Shown here piece by piece: positions 10,591-21,300 of a DNA stretch of 64,000 bases. The notes under the pieces were generated by a model that did not search any database, was not told where the DNA came from, and saw only the letters and a program-made list of their open reading frames with translations. The stretch's first letter is position 1; each line of letters begins with the position of its first letter. This DNA is from Pyropia yezoensis (taxonomy: Eukaryota; Rhodophyta; Bangiophyceae; Bangiales; Bangiaceae): contig CM020618.1 in assembly GCA_009829735.1 (NCBI GenBank), positions 41,159,030-41,223,029 of the forward strand, given 5' to 3'. The position numbers were made by a program, and so were the translations under genes.

Positions 10591-11070
10591 TCACAGCCGC
10601 GGCGGGTCGTAGGCGGCCAGGCCCGCCGTGGCAGCGGGCGCGGCGGGCGCTCCCGCCGGCGGCACGCCCCCCGCCGCCGCCGGCGCGGTGGGGAGTACGC
10701 CCCCCCCCGCCGCCGGCGCCGACGGCGGCACGGCTTCCCCCGTGGCCGGCGGGGCGTCGCCATAGCCCGGCAGCGGCAGGCCAGCGTCGTCAAACCGGCG
10801 GGTGCCCGCGACGGCGGAGGTGGCGGTCTTGGCCCCCCCGACGACCGTCTGGCCCGCCGCCTTGGCGGTCACCCCCACCCCGCCCAGCACCCGGCCCGTG
10901 TCGTGGACGGCCTCGGTGCCAACGGCGGTGAGGGCGGCGCCGGTGGCGGCGAGCGCCCCCGCCGCCCCCGACAGCAGGCCGGTGGCGGCCTTGGTCACCC
11001 CGGCGCCCGCCGCGGCCGCCGTCGCGGCCGCCGCGTGCGTGGTCTCCGTTGCGTGCTTGGACGCCGTCAT
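10591..11070 (-). CDS. Small Ala/Gly/Val-rich protein, 159 aa, paralogue of the gene at 13853
   Basis: The ATG at 11070-11068 sits in a CACCATG-like context after a C-rich leader; the open frame upstream is low complexity. The first 93 residues align without gaps to the product at 13853-14320 at roughly half identity (shared: MTA at the start, HA-x-ET, ATG-x-LSG, AAGQTV, AKTA). This core has no Cys or Trp and is made of small residues with Gly and Thr at short intervals. That suggests long weakly amphipathic or glycine-zipper-like helices, as in LEA-like or synuclein-like proteins, a likeness of composition only. The C-terminal 65 residues are Pro/Ala/Gly-rich and differ from the paralogue. 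I know no named family for it. Confidence 0.68.
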   Translation of the reverse strand: MTASKHATETTHAAAATAAAAGAGVTKAATGLLSGAAGALAATGAALTAVGTEAVHDTGRVLGGVGVTAKAAGQTVVGGAKTATSAVAGTRRFDDAGLPLPGYGDAPPATGEAVPPSAPAAGGGVLPTAPAAAGGVPPAGAPAAPAATAGLAAYDPPRL

Positions 11071-13632
11071 GGTGGTGGTGATTGGTTGGAGGGGAGGGGG
11101 GGGGGGGGGGGGGGGGGGGGGGAGGGGTTGAGGGGGAGGGGCAGTTGAGAAGGGGTCGGACACAAGGGAGGAGGTCGCAGTCGTCGAGGAGGGTGGCCGA
11201 AGAGTGAGGTTGGTCAGTGAGGGCGGGCGTGTTGGGTGGCGGCGGTGGTGGGCGAGGTGCGCTGCTGGCGGATGGCGACCACCCACAGCCCCCCGGCGGC
11301 TGCCTCTTTGTACTCTCGGGGGCCGCGCCGCCGCTCCCCGCGCGCTGGGGGAGCCCGGGACAGTCCCCGCGGGGTCCACCGCCCCGCCCGCCCCGCCCCG
11401 CCCCACACGGGCGGGCGTGGCGCGGCGGCCGCCGACTCCCCAGGATGCAGCGGGGGCGGTGGAAAAGGGAAGGAGGAGGCGGGGGCGCCCATCCCCCACT
11501 CCCCTCACCGCGCCGGGGAGGCACGCGCCAGGCACAGCGACAGCGCCCGACGGCCTGCGGTAGGCGGCGGCTGGCCCGCAGGGGGGGGAGGCGGCGGCCG
11601 ATGCAAAACGGCGGCCGCGGAGTCGAAGACGGCGGCGCCTTGTCGCCGCTGTCGGGCGGCGCGAGGGGGGGGGAGGGCGGGGGGCGGGGATGATGAGGGA
11701 TGGAGTGGGGAGTTGGGGGGGGGAGGGGAGAAGGGGGGACGGGGACAGCGTGTCACTACGCAACACGCCCCCCCTTCCACCGCTGTCGGGCAGAGTGCGC
11801 GCGGGGGGGGGGCGGGGGAGGGGGGAGGGGGGTGGGAGGGGGAAGGTGAGGGGGGATGCGGGCCCCACCAGCTGGCGGGCGGGCGGCGGCTGACGACCGG
11901 GGGGGATGGAAGCAAGCCGACAAGGGAGGGGCTGTCCGGGGGGCGGGGGGTAAAGTTGTATTGAGCACCGCCGCGCGCCCCGCAGCTGTGCAGACCGGGG
12001 GGGGGTCAGTGCGGCGGCGTGCAAAACCGGGATGGACGGCGGCCGATGGGGGATGCCGTCCGTGTCGTGACGTCCGTTGGCAGCCTCCCCCCCCCCCCCC
12101 CCCCCCCTCGTCGTCTATGGGTAGTACCGGCGCCCTCCCCCTCCCTCCTCGCGCGCCCCACTTTGCACCCCCTCGGGCCGCCCGCGGTCGTCTTGCACCG
12201 CTGCGGGCGGCCGCGGGTGGGCGGGCGAGAGCCGTGTCTGCAGAGGGGGGGTGGGAGCAGGGTGGCTGCGTCAAAGAGATTGTATTCGTCTCGACGCGCC
12301 TGCCGCGCCTCTGCCCGTGCCGTGGCTCGTGATGAAAGAAACGGCAGCTGTGGCGGCGGCGGCCACGTCAGTGGGACGACTGCCGTTTTTGTTTTTTGTT
12401 CTCTTGTCGGAGGCGGTGGCCGCGCTGTCTCTCCTTCCCCGCGCCAGCCTCGACCTCGTCCTCGTTCCTTTCTTTGTTGGTGCTTTAATTTGTCTGCGTG
12501 GTGGGCGGGCAGGGTTGGCCTCTTTCCAGGGGGGTGGGAGCAGGTTGGACGGACCAGCGTCCCACGTCGGTGGTGGTGGTGGACAGAGGGGGCGGGCGGG
12601 ACGGGGCAGCCGCGGGGGACACGGTGGCGCGTGCAAACCACGCTTGCCGGCCTGTCAGCGCACGCGCGCGCCGCCGGGCGTGGGGACGGACGGGCGCCCC
12701 CCAAAGCCCTTTCTCCCCTCTCCCACTCGCACTCGCTCCTCCTCCCTCTCCCCCCACGTGGACTCGCTCTTCCGGCGTCACGCACGCACGCGCCCACCCC
12801 GCCCGCCACGGCGCACTGTGCAGCGCTGCCGGCCGTCACCGCCGTCCCCGCCGGGGGTGCTCAGCCTATCCCGCCCCACATCCCCCTCCCCCCACCTCTC
12901 CGCCCCCCCTGCCATCGGCCGGCCACGGCCGCGATGGCCGACGCGACCACCCGCGGCAGAGGCCTGTATTCTTGACCTTTTACATCCCGGACACCGCCGC
13001 CAGAGGCCAGTTGGCAAAGTGACAGGAGGCGGTGCGAGGCAAGGCCGGGGGGAGCGAGCGAGAGAGAAGGGAGAGAGTGCTTGCACGCATGCCAGGACCT
13101 GGCCGTGCTGTGTGCTCTTCCATCTCCCCCCACCATCCTCCCATCCCCCTTTCCGCCGTCTCAATCTCCTTCCACTCTGTCGCGCTGCGTGCGTTTTCGT
13201 GTTTCTGTCGATGCTGCCGGCCCCTGCTCGGGCTCCTGTCTGGGTGGCTGCTTGGCGGCTCCTCCTCGTACATCCACATGGTCCCCGCTGTTTGCACGCC
13301 CCCTTACCCCGCCTGTCTTCTCGTTGCACGCGCCGACGCCCGTCGGCGCTGGGCGCCGCCTGCCTTCGTGCGCGGCCGCTCCCCCCCTCCGGAACCAAGT
13401 GTCCGTTTTGCACGCCCCATACCGGTTGCTGTCCTTGTGCTCTGCTGCCCATCGCCGCTGCGTAGCAGGCCGGAGCGGGCCGCCGGCGCTCTCCGTTGGG
13501 GAGGGTGAAGGGGGTGCGCGGCGGCTCCCCTCTCGCCGACTTCCCCCCTACGCCCCCCCAGACTAGCTCAGTGGCGGCAAGGCAGTGACGGCCCTCCCCC
13601 AAAGGACCCCTTCCCAGCGCGGAGACGGGGTC
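11071..13632. other. Divergent intergenic region between the two paralogues
   Basis: About 2.6 kb separating the head-to-head pair. Next to the left gene lies a G homopolymer (about 11096-11122; C-rich in that gene's leader), and at 11303-11312 a weak TATA-like TACAAAGAGG read on the minus strand. Further right are a C run at about 12089-12107 and several pyrimidine-rich blocks. Open frames up to 400 codons occur on both strands, but they are Pro/Arg/Ser low complexity and mutually overlapping, so I do not call them genes. Confidence 0.4.
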
Positions 13633-13639
13633 TATAAAA
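13633..13639 (+). promoter_or_regulatory. TATA box of the right-hand paralogue
   Basis: TATAAAA within TCTATAAAAGGCG, 214 bp before the ATG at 13853. A strongly pyrimidine-rich leader (about 13730-13850) lies between. This is the clearest core promoter element in the window. Confidence 0.65.
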
Positions 13640-13852
13640 GGCGACGCGTCGCCAACGTAGATGGGCAGCTCCCGCCGGCTTTCTTCGCCACACTTCGATA
13701 TCTGCTCAATACACTCCCGACCACCTGCTCATCCTCTCTCACACCATCGCCACCCCTTTTCCCTCCTCCCCGCCCCACTCTCTCTCCCTCTTTCCTCCTC
13801 CACTCCCCCCTGCCCCGCCCCCCCCCCCCGCCCCCCACCAACCCATCCCACC

Positions 13853-14320
13853 ATGACGGCCGCTGGCCACGCTGCCGAGACGGGCCAAAAGGCGGCCGCC
13901 ACGCTGGGCGCCGCGGGCGGCGGCGTCGTGCACGTCGCCACGGGCATCCTGTCGGGCACCGTCGGGGTGGTGTCCACCGCCGGCGCGGCGGTGGTGGGCG
14001 TTGCGGGCGGGCTCGTTTCCGACGCTGGCAAGGTCGCTGTGGGCACCGCCGGCACCGCCGTCGCGGCGGGCCAGACGGTGGCGGGGGCGGCCAAGACGGC
14101 CGCCGCCGCCGTCACGGGGGCGCCCCGCTCAACGGCCCCCTCAACGGCAGACGCCGCCGCCGCCAACGACGCGCCGGCGGCGTGGCCCGAGGCGACCAAC
14201 ACGACGGCCGCCCCCGTCAGCGGTAAGGCCGCGCCGCACGGTACCGCCGCCGCCGCGCCGGTGGGTGGCGTGCACAGCACGGCAGGGGACGTGACCGGCC
14301 TGGGCACCCCACGCATGTGA
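13853..14320 (+). CDS. Small Ala/Gly/Val-rich protein, 155 aa, paralogue of the gene at 10591
   Basis: The ATG lies in CCACCATGACGG, downstream of a good TATA box and a CT-rich leader. Residues 1-93 align without gaps to the minus-strand paralogue. The core alternates Gly, Ala, Thr and Val (for example VATGILSGTVGVVSTAGAAV) with very few charged residues, and could form long helices that pack or lie on a membrane. There is no clear signal peptide and no Cys. The C-terminal 60 residues are Ala/Pro/Thr-rich and unlike the paralogue's tail. The duplicated core, the diverged tails and the shared leader type argue for two real genes from one inverted duplication. The function is unknown. Confidence 0.72.
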   Translation: MTAAGHAAETGQKAAATLGAAGGGVVHVATGILSGTVGVVSTAGAAVVGVAGGLVSDAGKVAVGTAGTAVAAGQTVAGAAKTAAAAVTGAPRSTAPSTADAAAANDAPAAWPEATNTTAAPVSGKAAPHGTAAAAPVGGVHSTAGDVTGLGTPRM

Positions 14321-14682
14321 GGGCCCACGCCGCGTCGGCGCGCACCACGGGCGTGGCCGCTGGCGGGTCATCTGGGAGAGCTGCCCGAGGAAGACGCACG
14401 CCGACGCCACCATCAAACACAGGGTCATAAGATGGTGCCCCCTCCTCACCCTCTTTACGTTGCCTCTTCACCATTGTATGTCTCCACTAAAGTGCTCCTC
14501 CTGGAGGTCTAAAAACGTCTGTCCTACACGCTGCTATCTTCACCACACGCGAGAAAGATAGATGGTGAGCAGGAAATATTAAAAGATGTTAAGCTTTTCA
14601 TATCTCACGGGAAGCTCTAATCAAAGGTCAAAAGCGTCCCTAATCAAAACACAAATCTCGTAGGCGCATGGCGCCCGAGCCT
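14321..14682. other. Intergenic, lower-GC stretch up to the hAT transposon
   Basis: 3' flank of the paralogue at 13853. It becomes A/T-richer to the right and has no gene. The last 8 bp (14675-14682, CCGAGCCT) match the 8 bp after the far hAT end (43123-43130, CTGAGCCT) at 7 of 8 positions, as expected of an old target duplication. Confidence 0.5.
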
Positions 14683-14752
14683 CAGAGGTGTGATTTAGAT
14701 CATTAACTCCGCGTGATAAAGGTGATTTAAATCAACCCTTGATTTTAAATCG
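14683..14752 (+). repeat. Left terminal/subterminal inverted repeat of the hAT element
   Basis: Begins CAGAGGTG and carries GTGATTTAAATCA followed by CTTGATTTTAAA, all mirrored at the other end (43040-43122). Confidence 0.75.
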
Positions 14753-15090
14753 TATGCGGCGGTTTTTAATGTTTTATGTCATAGCCCCTGATTGTAATGG
14801 TTTTTATTCCTTCAAGTACCTTGCGACCGTCTCCGTCGCCAGAGGGGCTCGCTTGATCATCGTCGAACGGACAGGACGCACGGACACGTCGTGATGGCTC
14901 GTGGGGGCGATCGGGGAGCCACGCGCGGGATGGCATGCTGGCCAGGATTCTCTACGACTTATTCTTCTCTACACTTCCGCCTCATTCATCTGACGACTCA
15001 CCTGGTCGCGTGCGTCCGCAACCGTGCCCTCAACCTCCACGCTCCAGAATACCATGTCCTCCTCGTCCAACAATGCGGTGCCATCCGCGC

Positions 15091-15822
15091 TCAACGCGTC
15101 AACACTCGCACTTGCATCCTCAGCAACATCATCTCCGTCTGCGCGCCCTCATCCAGCGGCAGCTTCGACAGCAAGCGCTTTTCCAGGGCGCCTCGGCGCG
15201 GCTTAAGGAGTACACCGTCAAAGAAGCGACGTTTTTGGTGCTTGATAAAGATGATTGCCTGCGTCTTGTCCGCAGCACCATCTGACAGGCAGTTCCTGGT
15301 CCGCGTGTGCACGCGGGAGCGCTCCTTGAAGCTGCGCTCCCCAGCCGCGGACGTCGGCGCCAAAGAGAAAACCTAGCCTGCTACTGCCCGGAGGTCGGCA
15401 GGAGCACCGTCCGCATGTAGTGATCACCACACATGGGGAAGAGCGAGACCTGCGGACTCCTGCAGATTGCTTCTGCGCAAAATTGGGTAGCTTCCCAAAA
15501 TGGCCTGCGTGACCTGGGCCACCACGGTCTCGCGCTCCGCCTCGTCAGCTGTCCGTAACAGCCGCTTGGTGGCATTCAAGCACACGCAGCGCCGTTGGAG
15601 CTGTACGGCTTCACGCGAGACGCCCTGGACGCCTCTCGGTAGGGTACAAATAGGGGATCAAGGGTAGAACGCCAGCACATGCACGTCGGAGTAGATGATA
15701 TCGTACCGAGTCTTTATGAAGCGTAAGATGGCTGCACGCCCACCGTCAGGTCCAGCCGCTGGTAAGAGGGCGGCCTCAAGGCTCAAAAACGATGCGTGTA
15801 CTCCAGATAAAGGGGTGGTGTC
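15091..15822 (-). pseudogene. hAT transposase, C-terminal part (cut off by chromovirus A)
   Basis: On the minus strand the part next to the insertion reads as the end of the hAT RNase-H-like domain (LRFIKTRYDIIYSDVHVLAF, about 15735-15670). Further on, in another frame, comes the dimerisation region, whose signature is ERSFKERSRVHTRTRNCLSD (about 15345-15285). That is the 'ERxFS...HTKxRNRL' motif of hAT C-termini. The reading frame slips at about 15665, and more lesions follow before the last block, so this is a fossil coding sequence. It belongs with the N-terminal part beyond element A; the shared pentamer GTGTC on both sides of A is the insertion footprint. Confidence 0.75.
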
Positions 15823-16290
15823 TGTGGCAGTATTGACCCCCAGGTAGGGGGCAACACGTGCCATGCAAGGGGCGGCAGGCCACTAGCCTGATCCGTTCCT
15901 CCCCCTGCATTTGGGTCCATATTCCCTAAGTTCGGGATAGTTAGCTTAGTAGTAAATCCAACTTGGATTTGAGGGTTTTCTGCATTTATCGTCTTGAATT
16001 TTCGTGTGGCCCGGTGGGCAGGTGCTGGGGTGGGAGATTCTGAGTGGCGAGATTCTGAGTGGACCCTGGGGGGATAAGGGGAGGGACAGCGGGGCTTGGC
16101 CCTGCGTCCCCGTCCCGACCAAGAAACTGTTGGACCACACACCATCATCTTGTTTGTCCGTGGGGGGATTGCCCCACAACAGGGATAGAGTGTGTGCGAC
16201 TTGCACTTCTTCCGGTTCCCCCGACACGGGAGGCAGCCCTCGCACACCGCCCCAACTTGGGTACTGTGTGTGCGAGTGGTTTTTGCCACA
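15823..16290 (+). repeat. 5' LTR of chromovirus A
   Basis: 468 bp, TGTGGCAG...TTGCCACA; the same length as, and apparently identical to, the 3' LTR. Confidence 0.92.
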
Positions 16291-16409
16291 TTTGGTGGAG
16301 CAGCAGGGGACAGAGGTAAACTTTACCTCCGGGTGCACCCGGGTGTAGGGGGCCCTCTGTCTCAGAGGAACGGTGGACTTGGACCGTGTCATACGGATCG
16401 TTAGCCAAC

Positions 16410-18356
16410 ATGGCTAGCTCGGACCCCCCGTCGTCCGGGGAGTACACGGGTGACGCACGTACTTCAGTGCCTTTGAATACTGGTGAGACACAGGTGGGTT
16501 TACCTGGGGTCGCAGCGGGACTAGAGGTCCCTCAAGCCAGCAGGACTGGAAGTGCGGGCGGGCAACAGGCCACCCCGACTCAGTCGGGAGTTCACTCGGG
16601 TGACACTTCTGACGTGGGTGGGCCGAAGTCTGGCCACCGCGTGGTATACTCAACGGGAACGTCCCAAGGGGTGAGGACTGTCCCCGCGAGTTCCACTCGG
16701 GTTGGAGCCAACTTTGGCATGGAGCCATCGCCAACTAGGCTTTCGGAGGACGGCGGACCTCCGTTGGTCGGCGATGGGCTCGCGCCCATGACCCCGGTTG
16801 AGACCCCTGAGGAACGTGGTTACCCCTCAGGTGGACTCCCGGAGGTGGACCGAGACTCAACTGGAGTCGTCAATCCACTCCTCGCGGAAACTGTCCGTCG
16901 GGAGGCGACCACTGTGTTGCGGCAGACTTTGCCGGACCTGGTGGTCACGATGACGAATACTATTCTGAATCAGATTGTGGCGAGTTTGCCAGATGGCCTT
17001 AATGTCCAGACCGGATTGGGGCCTTCGAGCCCGCAGGCGCAGGGGGTGTCCCCCCTGACACCTATCTCGGGCCGCCCTGAACAGGGGGCGACCCCTGTGA
17101 CTCCCAACGAGGGAGCCACACCATACTCGGTGGGGCGTACGCCCTTCATGGGGGAGTTCCCCCCGACAACACCGGCGGCTACACCAAGCGCGCCGCGCCG
17201 GACTACAGGCCCTGTGGGTGAACTTACCCCAGTGCCACAGCGGCTGTTCCCTCAACGTGAGGTGCCGCCCAAGATCCAGGTAGCCAACCCGGTCTACCAG
17301 AGGATCTTTGACTGTGAGACCTACGCCCTCCACAACAAGTCGGTGGCGTATGGTCCTGACCAGGCCCGAGCCATGGGCCGTGCCAAGAAGAATGCACTTC
17401 ACTCTTTTGGGCACAAAGCGGAGTGGGATGGAACTCCCCCCCTCCGTGTCTTTGAGTTCCTACGTCGTTTCACAAAAGCCTGTGACGACAATGCCATAAG
17501 TGAAGGCATGGCTTTTTACATGCTACAGGAGTTTACGAAGGGAGACCTGCGGACAGAACTTATGTCCGTCATGCCCAGCTCCTCAAGTGGAGGCGCTGGG
17601 GAGGTGACGTCCTATTTGGAGCTCGTCAACTGGTTGTTGAGGGCCATGGTTGATGAAGCGGCGTTGGCTTCTCAAGTCGAGGAGTTTACGCAAGCCCATC
17701 AGGAAGAGGCGGAGGACGAGTTGTCCTTTGCGGAGCGAGTCCGTAAGCTCAACAATCTTTGTGGGTTTCTTCATCCACAAGCTGTGGTGAAGAGTCGGTT
17801 TGTGGAAGGACTCCACTGGTCAGTCCGGATGGAGACCCGGGAGCATAACACTGCCCGGGCGACCCTGGCCGAGTTGGCTAGGTTCGCCTACCGCAGAGGC
17901 GAGGCCTACCGCAAGTTGCGGGAGGAACAACGCCAGGAGCGTCAGGCCGAGTTGGCCAAGGAACGGGAAGAGGCGCGCCAGGCCAGAGAGTTGCGAGAGG
18001 CACGCCGAATCCGCAAGGAGAGGGTGGTAGCTGCCGTGGGAACTTCCCAAGGTACCTCGTCGTCTTCCCCAGTTGGGAAGACCCCTCTGGGAACTGATCA
18101 TCGGTGTTGGAACTGCAACTCCGATGGTCACTGGGCATATGATTGCCCCAAGTTGAGTAAACGCATCCAACAGCTTGTTAGGAATGCGAGTAAGAAGTCG
18201 GCTACGAACGAAGTGCGTTCACGCCGCGAGGGTGGGTCTCGACCAGTGGTGGTGGTCGCCACACCCTCGACGGAGGGGGCGGACACGTCGTCCTCGGACT
18301 CGTCGTCGTCCCCTTCGCCCTCAGATTCGGACGCCAAGTCGGCGGGAAACGAATGA
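16410..18356 (+). CDS. Gag-like protein of chromovirus A, 648 aa
   Basis: The ATG at 16410 follows the leader about 120 bp after the LTR. The N-terminal 250 residues are Ser/Thr/Pro/Gly-rich. A helical capsid-like region follows (about 280-460, including LRVFEFLRRFTKACDDNAIS), then a charged coiled-coil-like stretch (about 490-550, Glu/Arg-rich). Next is one zinc knuckle C-x2-C-x4-H-x4-C (CWNCNSDGHWAYDC, about 573-586) and an acidic Ser-rich tail. It would package element RNA. Its stop codon overlaps the start of pol as ATGA (18353-18356), an arrangement also seen in copy B. Confidence 0.88.
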   Translation: MASSDPPSSGEYTGDARTSVPLNTGETQVGLPGVAAGLEVPQASRTGSAGGQQATPTQSGVHSGDTSDVGGPKSGHRVVYSTGTSQGVRTVPASSTRVGANFGMEPSPTRLSEDGGPPLVGDGLAPMTPVETPEERGYPSGGLPEVDRDSTGVVNPLLAETVRREATTVLRQTLPDLVVTMTNTILNQIVASLPDGLNVQTGLGPSSPQAQGVSPLTPISGRPEQGATPVTPNEGATPYSVGRTPFMGEFPPTTPAATPSAPRRTTGPVGELTPVPQRLFPQREVPPKIQVANPVYQRIFDCETYALHNKSVAYGPDQARAMGRAKKNALHSFGHKAEWDGTPPLRVFEFLRRFTKACDDNAISEGMAFYMLQEFTKGDLRTELMSVMPSSSSGGAGEVTSYLELVNWLLRAMVDEAALASQVEEFTQAHQEEAEDELSFAERVRKLNNLCGFLHPQAVVKSRFVEGLHWSVRMETREHNTARATLAELARFAYRRGEAYRKLREEQRQERQAELAKEREEARQARELREARRIRKERVVAAVGTSQGTSSSSPVGKTPLGTDHRCWNCNSDGHWAYDCPKLSKRIQQLVRNASKKSATNEVRSRREGGSRPVVVVATPSTEGADTSSSDSSSSPSPSDSDAKSAGNE

Positions 18357-21300
18357 CCGTTGGAGCTGGTCGTCCGAAGCTCACAACGGCAGCCTCGGCC
18401 AAGTGGGCCAAGAGGACGAACCAACCGTGTCGGATACTGCGGCGACCTAAGGGAGTCCGCCCACCTCGGGTGGGACTTCCCAAGAACGTAAACCCACGTC
18501 GGGTCATCGCGGTGCTGACGGGTGAGAACTTCCAGGTGGCTGGACGGGTGCAACTTGCCCCCGGCCGCGCCTGTTGTGCCCGTATCGTACTTGATACCGG
18601 GTCAGGAGCCTCCTTGATACGCAAGTCGCTATTACCAAAGGGGATGAGGCTCCAACGCTGGAAGTCTAAAGCTGACCATCTGATCGATATCAATGGTGGG
18701 GTACTTCCCATCGTTGGTGCCGTGACCCTACCAACTCGGTTGGGGACCCATGAGGTCGACGTGACCTATGGTGTAGTTGAGAATATATCGGTACCCCTGC
18801 TTCTGGGTACCCCTTATGTCGTAACACAAGTGCCTTTGATTTGTGGCCCTGAGTACTGGGTCAAGTTGATGAATGGGGAGACTATCCCCATCCTTGGTAA
18901 GGGAAAGTCTGTGGCTCCTGTGACAGTTTCACAGTCGAAGCCTGTTTGTTCTGTGAGGGAAGGGTTTACTGCTACTCTGCGTTTAGCCCGTAAAGTCATG
19001 TTGCCCCCCAACTCGGTGGCGCACGTGGATGTTGTAACTGATTATGCGGGGAACGGGTTGGTGCACCCTAACCCCCGTCTTGCTCGCAAGCACCAAGTGC
19101 ATGTTGCCCTGGGCACGATGGACTCCAAAGCCGGAGTCCCGTGGAGGATCCAGGTGATGAACCTGAGCTCGTCGCCCAAGTTCTTCAAGTCGGGGGCCAA
19201 GTTCGGCTATATCGACCAACACGAGGGACCGGTAGTAGCGGTCACCCTCAGCGCGGGCGCAAGTAGCGACCCGAAGTCCGGAAAGGAGAAGCATCAAGCC
19301 AAGTCGGCCGCCTCTCCTCGGCCCCAGGTAAACATGGAGGGTGTCCCACCCAGGTTGAGGGTTCAAGTTGAACGCCTCTTGGACCAATATCACAAGTTGT
19401 GGGATGGTCAATTGGGACTCATGAGAGCTACCCAACACCGGATCGAGTTGAAACCCGGTGCGCCCCCTATACGCCAACAACCGTATAGGGGGGACCCCGT
19501 TCAAGGGCCCTCGTTAAGGAGCAAGTTGCTCGCATGGAGGCCCTCGATGTGATCGAGGCCAGCAACGCCGAGTGGGCGAGTCCGGTGGTGATCGTCCCCA
19601 AAGTTGATGGGACCCCCCGGTTCTGTATCGACTACCGTAAGCTCAACGAGAGCACGGTGAAGGATAGTTATCCCCTACCTCGGATGGATGACTGTCTGGA
19701 CTCTCTGGGGGAGGCAAACGTGTTCTCTACCCTGGACTGTAACGCGGGGTACTGGCAAATTCCCATTGCCCCGGAGGACAGGCATAAAACTACCTTTACC
19801 TGTCACTGTGGTACCTACCAGTGCAAGCGCCTACCGTTTGGCCTGTGTAACGCGCCGGCAACTTTCCAGCGCGCTATGGACATGATTCTGGCCGGAGTAC
19901 GGTGGCAGATCTGTCTCGTGTACCTAGACGATATCATTGTGTTCTCCCGAAGTCCGGAGGAACACATTGGCCATCTTGGCCAGGTGTTCAAGCTACTTGC
20001 TGACGCCGGAGTGTCACTGAAGGCGAGTAAGTGCCACCTCTTCACTCAAGAGGTGGAGTACTTGGGACATGTTGTCCGTCCGGGGCGTCTCAGTGTCAAC
20101 GAGAAAAACTTGAGGGCCATCCGCAAGGCTCAGTACCCCCGGACCCAGACCCAGATGAGGAGCTTCCTCGGGATGTGTAACGTGTACCGACGTTTCACTA
20201 AGGGCTTCGCCAAAGTGGCGAAGCCGTTGAATGAGTTAGTGAGCTCAACGCTACCGAAGAACCTGCCTCCCCCAAGTCGGGTGGAGCAGGAATCCTTTGA
20301 GACTCTTCGGGACCTTCTGCTGAAGCCCCCTATCCTGGCTATTCCCAGGTTGGGAGGCCACTACATCCTGGATGTGGACGCTAGCTACGACCAACTTGGT
20401 TGTGTGTTGCTTCAGCAACAGCCGGACAAGGAGTACTTGCCGGTGGGATACTTCAGCAAGGGGCTAAACTCGGCCGAGAAGAACTACGGAGTCACCGAGT
20501 TGGAAGGACTCGCAGTGGTATGGGCGGTGACGTCACTTCGTCACTACCTAGAGGGTGAGAAGTTCCTCATCCGCTGTGACCACCGCGCGTTGCAGTTCAT
20601 CTTCAAGACGGACTGTACGAACACTCGTCTCAACCGGTGGAGGGTGCGACTTGCACCCTTCAACTTTGATATTGAGTACCGACCTGGCAGGCAACATGCC
20701 CTTGCCGACGGCCTCTCTCGGGTACCGACCGAGGGACTGGACACCACCCCAGTCGATGAGGACATCCCCATCGTGGGGGTAGTCACGCGCTCGGGTCAGG
20801 CGTTGAATCCCGAGGCGCCAGGGAACAAGAAGTACTTGCCCCTGTCCCTGGACGAAGTAGTGAAGGCCCAGGCCGAGGATCCCTTCTGCAAGTCGCAGAG
20901 GGATACCCTGGATACAGTGGCGGAGACGCGGTTCTTCCTGGGAGACGATGGCCTCCTCATGAGGAGGGGGGTATTCCAGGGGACCGAACAACTTGTCGTC
21001 CCCGCATCCCTCAAGGACAGTATCCTTGAGAGGGAGCATAACGCTCCCACGGGTGGACACCTGGGGTCTAGTAAACTGTACCAGACCCTGAGGACCAGGT
21101 ACTACTGGCCGTCCATGGTGGTGGACATCTACAGTTCGGTGGCTGCCTGCACAAGTTGTGCACAGAACCGTCTGATGGAACGGCGGCCTACTACGGCTAT
21201 GCTATTGTTCCCGGCCAAGGAGCCCTTCGCCGCGTTGGCGATGGACATCCTTGGGCCACTGCCAGTGACCGAGGAGGGCAACCAGTACCTCCTGGTCATC

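Noticed and set aside
12251-13465. Plus-strand open frame of 404 codons between the paralogues
   Set aside because: Composition drifts, several other frames are open over the same bases, and no domain is visible; it would occupy the promoter region of the divergent pair.
16293-16310. Naming the primer tRNA of elements A and B
   Set aside because: The site after the LTR starts with TGG as expected, but I cannot match it to a specific tRNA 3' end by eye.
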